DNA from: Selenihalanaerobacter shriftii
Lineage (GTDB): Bacteria > Bacillota > Halanaerobiia > Halobacteroidales > Acetohalobiaceae
DNA: 64,000 bases
Reading direction: 5' to 3'
Assembly (NCBI RefSeq): GCF_900167185.1
Contig: NZ_FUWM01000006.1
Span: forward strand, 141,158-205,157
The notes beneath the pieces were generated by a model. It had not been told where the DNA came from. It did not search any database and saw only the letters and a list, made by a program, of their open reading frames with translations. Below are positions 61,320 through 64,000 of this stretch, piece after piece. Both the position numbers and the translations under genes were made by a program. The number at the start of each line of letters is the position of its first letter. The stretch's first letter is position 1.

Positions 61320-63293
61320 TTATTCATCATTTCTAAATTCAGCTAATTTCTCTTGATACTTAATAATTATTCCTACAAAAGTTGCATGAGACCAAGTTAA
61401 AGGTGCTACTGATAATATTCTATTCTGGTGGGGATGAATCTGTTCCGGTAATAAGTTATCACTATAAGTATGGTCTACTACCCAATTAATTAATCTTTGG
61501 GCCGGTTCTAAATCCTCTATTTTTTCTGCTATTTTAATATACCAATCAGCTAGCCAGAGTGTAGAAATAATCCATGGATTACCTGGTACTTTATCTAAGT
61601 TATCAGATGATTTAAAATAGTCATCAGCTTCATATCTAGCTATACCACCAACTTCTGTATTTACCCAGAGTCTATCCTCAATAGCCTGCATAGTTCTTAC
61701 TACTCGAGAGTCTTTAGGAGATAATACACCAAAGTAATAGATCCCAAAAAGACTACTTTCAATTACCTCATCACTTACTATCTGACCATCTATAGAATTA
61801 ATCATTCGCACAAATCTTCCTAAATCCTCACTGTATAGATGATTTAAAATGCCATCTTTAATCTCTTGAGCTGTTTTTGCATACTTTTTGGCTACTTCTT
61901 TTTCTCCGAAGATATTAGCGAAATTAGCAGCCTCTTGCAATGCACCATATACAGCCGAAGTTGTAAAAGTTAAAATCCCTCTCCGCTCTTCCCACAGATC
62001 ATAACTTGGTTTTGGTAACTTTAAATCATTATTTATATATTTAACCATAAAATTTGCTGCCTTCTTTATTAATGGTTCGTACATTTCATGAATAAATTCT
62101 AAATTACCACTCTTTCGATAATGCTGACCTAAAGCAAAAATAACTAAAGCAGTCTCATCTTCTTGAATTGGCAGTTGAGATTGACCATCTTTAACCCACG
62201 GATGCCAACTAGAACCTACTGAACCATCTGGATTATACTTATGTAATAAATAACCATCTGGGTTAATTACATCTTTACAGAATCTAAAGAAACGTTCAGT
62301 AATCCCATGATAACCAGCCTGATCTAGATAATAAGAAACTAACGCTCCATCTCTAGGCCATAAATAACTATAATGATCTCGGTTATAATCTAAAATATCC
62401 GTATCATTCGCTGCAGTAATAGCCCCTCTATTATCTATTTGGGTTCTAACAGTTAATAGACTACGCTTAAACAAATCTTGCCACTTTGATGGTAGCAAGT
62501 CGCAATTAATACAATTATTACTGCGCTTGGTTACCCATGAGTGCCAATAGTGAGCAGTTTCTTTGATTAATTGATTAACTCCTTTATTTAAAACATACTC
62601 ATTTAAATCTTTAACCTCTTGATAATCTTTACCTGCTGAAATCCAATACTTAATATCCTCACTACCCTTGGGAGATAAATCTAATTTAAAATTAATAGTA
62701 CTATCAACTGAACCTTGGGCAATCGGGTTCCCAGCTAACTCTCCATCTTCAGCATCACGCCACGTTCCTTCAGCTCCTTTAAAGCCTTTAATTCCTGTAG
62801 AATAATTATAAATACCTTCCTCTTCATGTTGACCATTAATTAAAAAATAACGCTTACCCTTATAATGCATAACCCCTTCTAAATTCGGTTCATATAAAGC
62901 TGTATCTCCAATATCAGAACCTGAAATACGAAAATCATGGGAAAAGAATAACTTAAACTCCCGTTTTTCTTCCTTTAAATTCTCTACTTTAATATTCTTA
63001 AGATAAATGTTGTAATTATAGCAGACTGTATCTGTCATTTTTAATCTTAAATCTGCGTCTGGTTTAGTAAAGGTAGTAGTAGTTACTAATGTGTCTTCCT
63101 GATATTTTAAATCTCTTTGCCAGGAATCATCTAACCAATAGAAATCATCATCAATTAAGACCCCTATCCTAATTCGATGACCATTTATATGATTTTCTGA
63201 ACCTACGTAAGGATAATAAAAGTCTCTTATATTCATATTCTGATCAAAATTGATTAGAAGATTCCCATTACCAATTACTAATTCTTTAGGCAT
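61320..63293 (-). CDS. GH15 glucoamylase-like glycoside hydrolase
   Basis: This protein is 657 residues from the ATG at 63293 (MPKELVIGNGNLLINFDQNM), eight bases from GGAGG. The N-terminal beta-sandwich (about 1-260) is followed by an (alpha/alpha)6 barrel. Visible motifs are YSYLWPRDGALVSYYLDQAG, PIQEDETALVIFALGQHY, PSYDLWEERRG with the general-acid glutamate, and GGIARYEADDY plus NPWIISTLWLADWYIK with the general base region. There is no signal peptide, so it probably cleaves glycogen-type glucans or trehalose-like sugars inside the cell. The exact substrate is not known. Confidence 0.9.
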   Translation of the reverse strand: MPKELVIGNGNLLINFDQNMNIRDFYYPYVGSENHINGHRIRIGVLIDDDFYWLDDSWQRDLKYQEDTLVTTTTFTKPDADLRLKMTDTVCYNYNIYLKNIKVENLKEEKREFKLFFSHDFRISGSDIGDTALYEPNLEGVMHYKGKRYFLINGQHEEEGIYNYSTGIKGFKGAEGTWRDAEDGELAGNPIAQGSVDSTINFKLDLSPKGSEDIKYWISAGKDYQEVKDLNEYVLNKGVNQLIKETAHYWHSWVTKRSNNCINCDLLPSKWQDLFKRSLLTVRTQIDNRGAITAANDTDILDYNRDHYSYLWPRDGALVSYYLDQAGYHGITERFFRFCKDVINPDGYLLHKYNPDGSVGSSWHPWVKDGQSQLPIQEDETALVIFALGQHYRKSGNLEFIHEMYEPLIKKAANFMVKYINNDLKLPKPSYDLWEERRGILTFTTSAVYGALQEAANFANIFGEKEVAKKYAKTAQEIKDGILNHLYSEDLGRFVRMINSIDGQIVSDEVIESSLFGIYYFGVLSPKDSRVVRTMQAIEDRLWVNTEVGGIARYEADDYFKSSDNLDKVPGNPWIISTLWLADWYIKIAEKIEDLEPAQRLINWVVDHTYSDNLLPEQIHPHQNRILSVAPLTWSHATFVGIIIKYQEKLAEFRNDE

Positions 63294-63634
63294 ATATTCA
63301 ACCTCCATTTTTATATTTATTATAATTATTTTGCTTTCATTTGTTTCATTTTACTTATATACAAGTATATGGTATATTATTGTAATTTATATTAAGTTAT
63401 CTTAAGCTCATTATTTATTCTTTTTCTTTCTATAACCAGTTATTTCCTTCAAAAAGTTATAATTTCATTTATTAGTTTATCATTCCTCTTAAATGACAAA
63501 GTCAACAAATAACTCTATCCACAATTTAAATTTAAGTATAATTCTCTTAATAATATAAAATAGAGGAGTTATATCTCAATAAACTCCTCATTACATACTC
63601 TTATAATTATTGAATATCTTACTTAAGTTAGTCC
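63294..63634. other. 341-base intergenic region
   Basis: AT-rich and without a gene. It holds the glucoamylase ribosome site, several overlapping ATATAC/GTATAT palindromic tracts near 63355-63380 where its promoter may lie, and a terminator near the right end. No certain promoter boxes. Confidence 0.5.
63557..63592 (-). terminator. Terminator after right-edge spike gene
   Basis: On the minus strand GAGGAGTT and AACTCCTC pair around an 11-base loop and are followed by TATTTTAT. It lies about 45 bases after the partial gene's stop. Confidence 0.75.
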
Positions 63635-64000
63635 CTAAGAAAGATTAATTCCATCCTTACTTATCTTTAACCTCTTGCTTCCAAAAGAAAATTCTGTCTT
63701 ATTATCATCTATGACTCCATTTGCTTTTCCGGTCTTGAGATTAATTTTATCTTTATCAAGTATTATTTTACTTTTATCAGCTACGGAGAAGTTTAAACTC
63801 TCTTCTCTTAACCACATCTTGGCTTTATCTTCTTTACTAGCAAAGATTATCTCCTGATTATTAAGTAACATCCGAAAGCCACCAGGGGTCTTGATTAGTT
63901 TATCCGCTGGGTCATGATCTATCTCTTGATCATTATCGGTACTACTACTCTTTAAGGTGGCATATTTTTCGTTCTGACTTTTAAAGTAGATATCTACTAT
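63635..64000 (-). CDS. VgrG/Gp5-like spike protein, C-terminal part (partial)
   Basis: The frame is open to the window edge, so the ATG at 63871 is not the true start. 121 residues are visible. VDIYFKSQNEKYATLKSSS followed by KTPGGFRMLLNNQEI and a run of strand pairs (SLNFSVADKSKIILDKDKIN, ISKDGINL at the end) resembles the OB fold and beta-helix end of phage baseplate V and VgrG spikes. If right, it belongs to a contractile injection system or prophage outside the window. The evidence is pattern-level only. Confidence 0.5.
   Translation of the reverse strand: MVDIYFKSQNEKYATLKSSSTDNDQEIDHDPADKLIKTPGGFRMLLNNQEIIFASKEDKAKMWLREESLNFSVADKSKIILDKDKINLKTGKANGVIDDNKTEFSFGSKRLKISKDGINLS

Overview
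The window comes from a low-GC, motile, anaerobic, fermentative bacterium of the Firmicutes. Flagellar, comF and Flp-pilus genes are Clostridia-like, and there is an electron-bifurcating [FeFe] hydrogenase. ADP-heptose genes (rfaE1, rfaE2, gmhB) suggest an LPS-bearing outer membrane. Together this points to a diderm lineage such as Halanaerobiales (Halobacteroides/Orenia-like). That placement is inference; there is no rRNA gene here. All confident genes lie on the minus strand except one M14 carboxypeptidase (52043-53080), so transcription runs right to left.

1-15108 is a nonulosonic-acid locus. legF, legI and legG come first, then about 10 kb of tailoring genes (deacetylase, acyltransferase-like protein, FkbM methyltransferase, B12-type radical SAM protein, Gfo/Idh oxidoreductase, AMP ligase, acyl carrier protein, divergent DAHP-synthase-like protein), then legB, legC and a sugar formyltransferase cut by the left edge. 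The expected product is a modified CMP-legionaminic acid. 15350-26791 is the late flagellar region: a protein of unknown function, the Maf flagellin glycosyltransferase, fliT-like, fliS, fliD, flagellin, csrA, fliW, a DUF6470 gene, flgL, flgK, flgN and flgM. The sugar locus therefore lies next to the flagellin and the transferase that should use its product. Two sigma-D-type promoters and CsrA-type GGA sites in the flagellin leader fit the FlgM and CsrA/FliW control circuits.

26976-32452 carries yvyF, comFC, comFA, a sigma-H-type factor, a DUF362 ferredoxin-like protein and a DUF192 protein. 32465-41430 is a full Tad/Flp pilus operon (tadC, tadB, tadA, tadZ/cpaE, secretin, cpaB, tadG, tadE, prepilin peptidase). 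It begins with a 58-residue Flp pilin, followed by a terminator that should favour pilin over the assembly genes. 41548-46237 is a signalling block: a DegS-like kinase, a Crp-family regulator, a FecR-domain protein and a CHASE2 adenylate cyclase.

46413-50887 encodes the NADH- and ferredoxin-linked hydrogenase. It has a consensus promoter and a downstream palindromic operator that closely resembles one before the DegS-like gene. Further right are a membrane 4Fe-4S protein, the carboxypeptidase, the heptose genes, an HD-GYP protein, a phenylacetate-CoA ligase, a sodium:solute symporter, a PHP phosphoesterase fused to a helix-hairpin-helix glycosylase-like domain, a GH15 glucoamylase, and the C-terminal part of a probable VgrG/Gp5-like spike protein cut by the right edge. 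No tRNA, rRNA, CRISPR array or insertion sequence was found.
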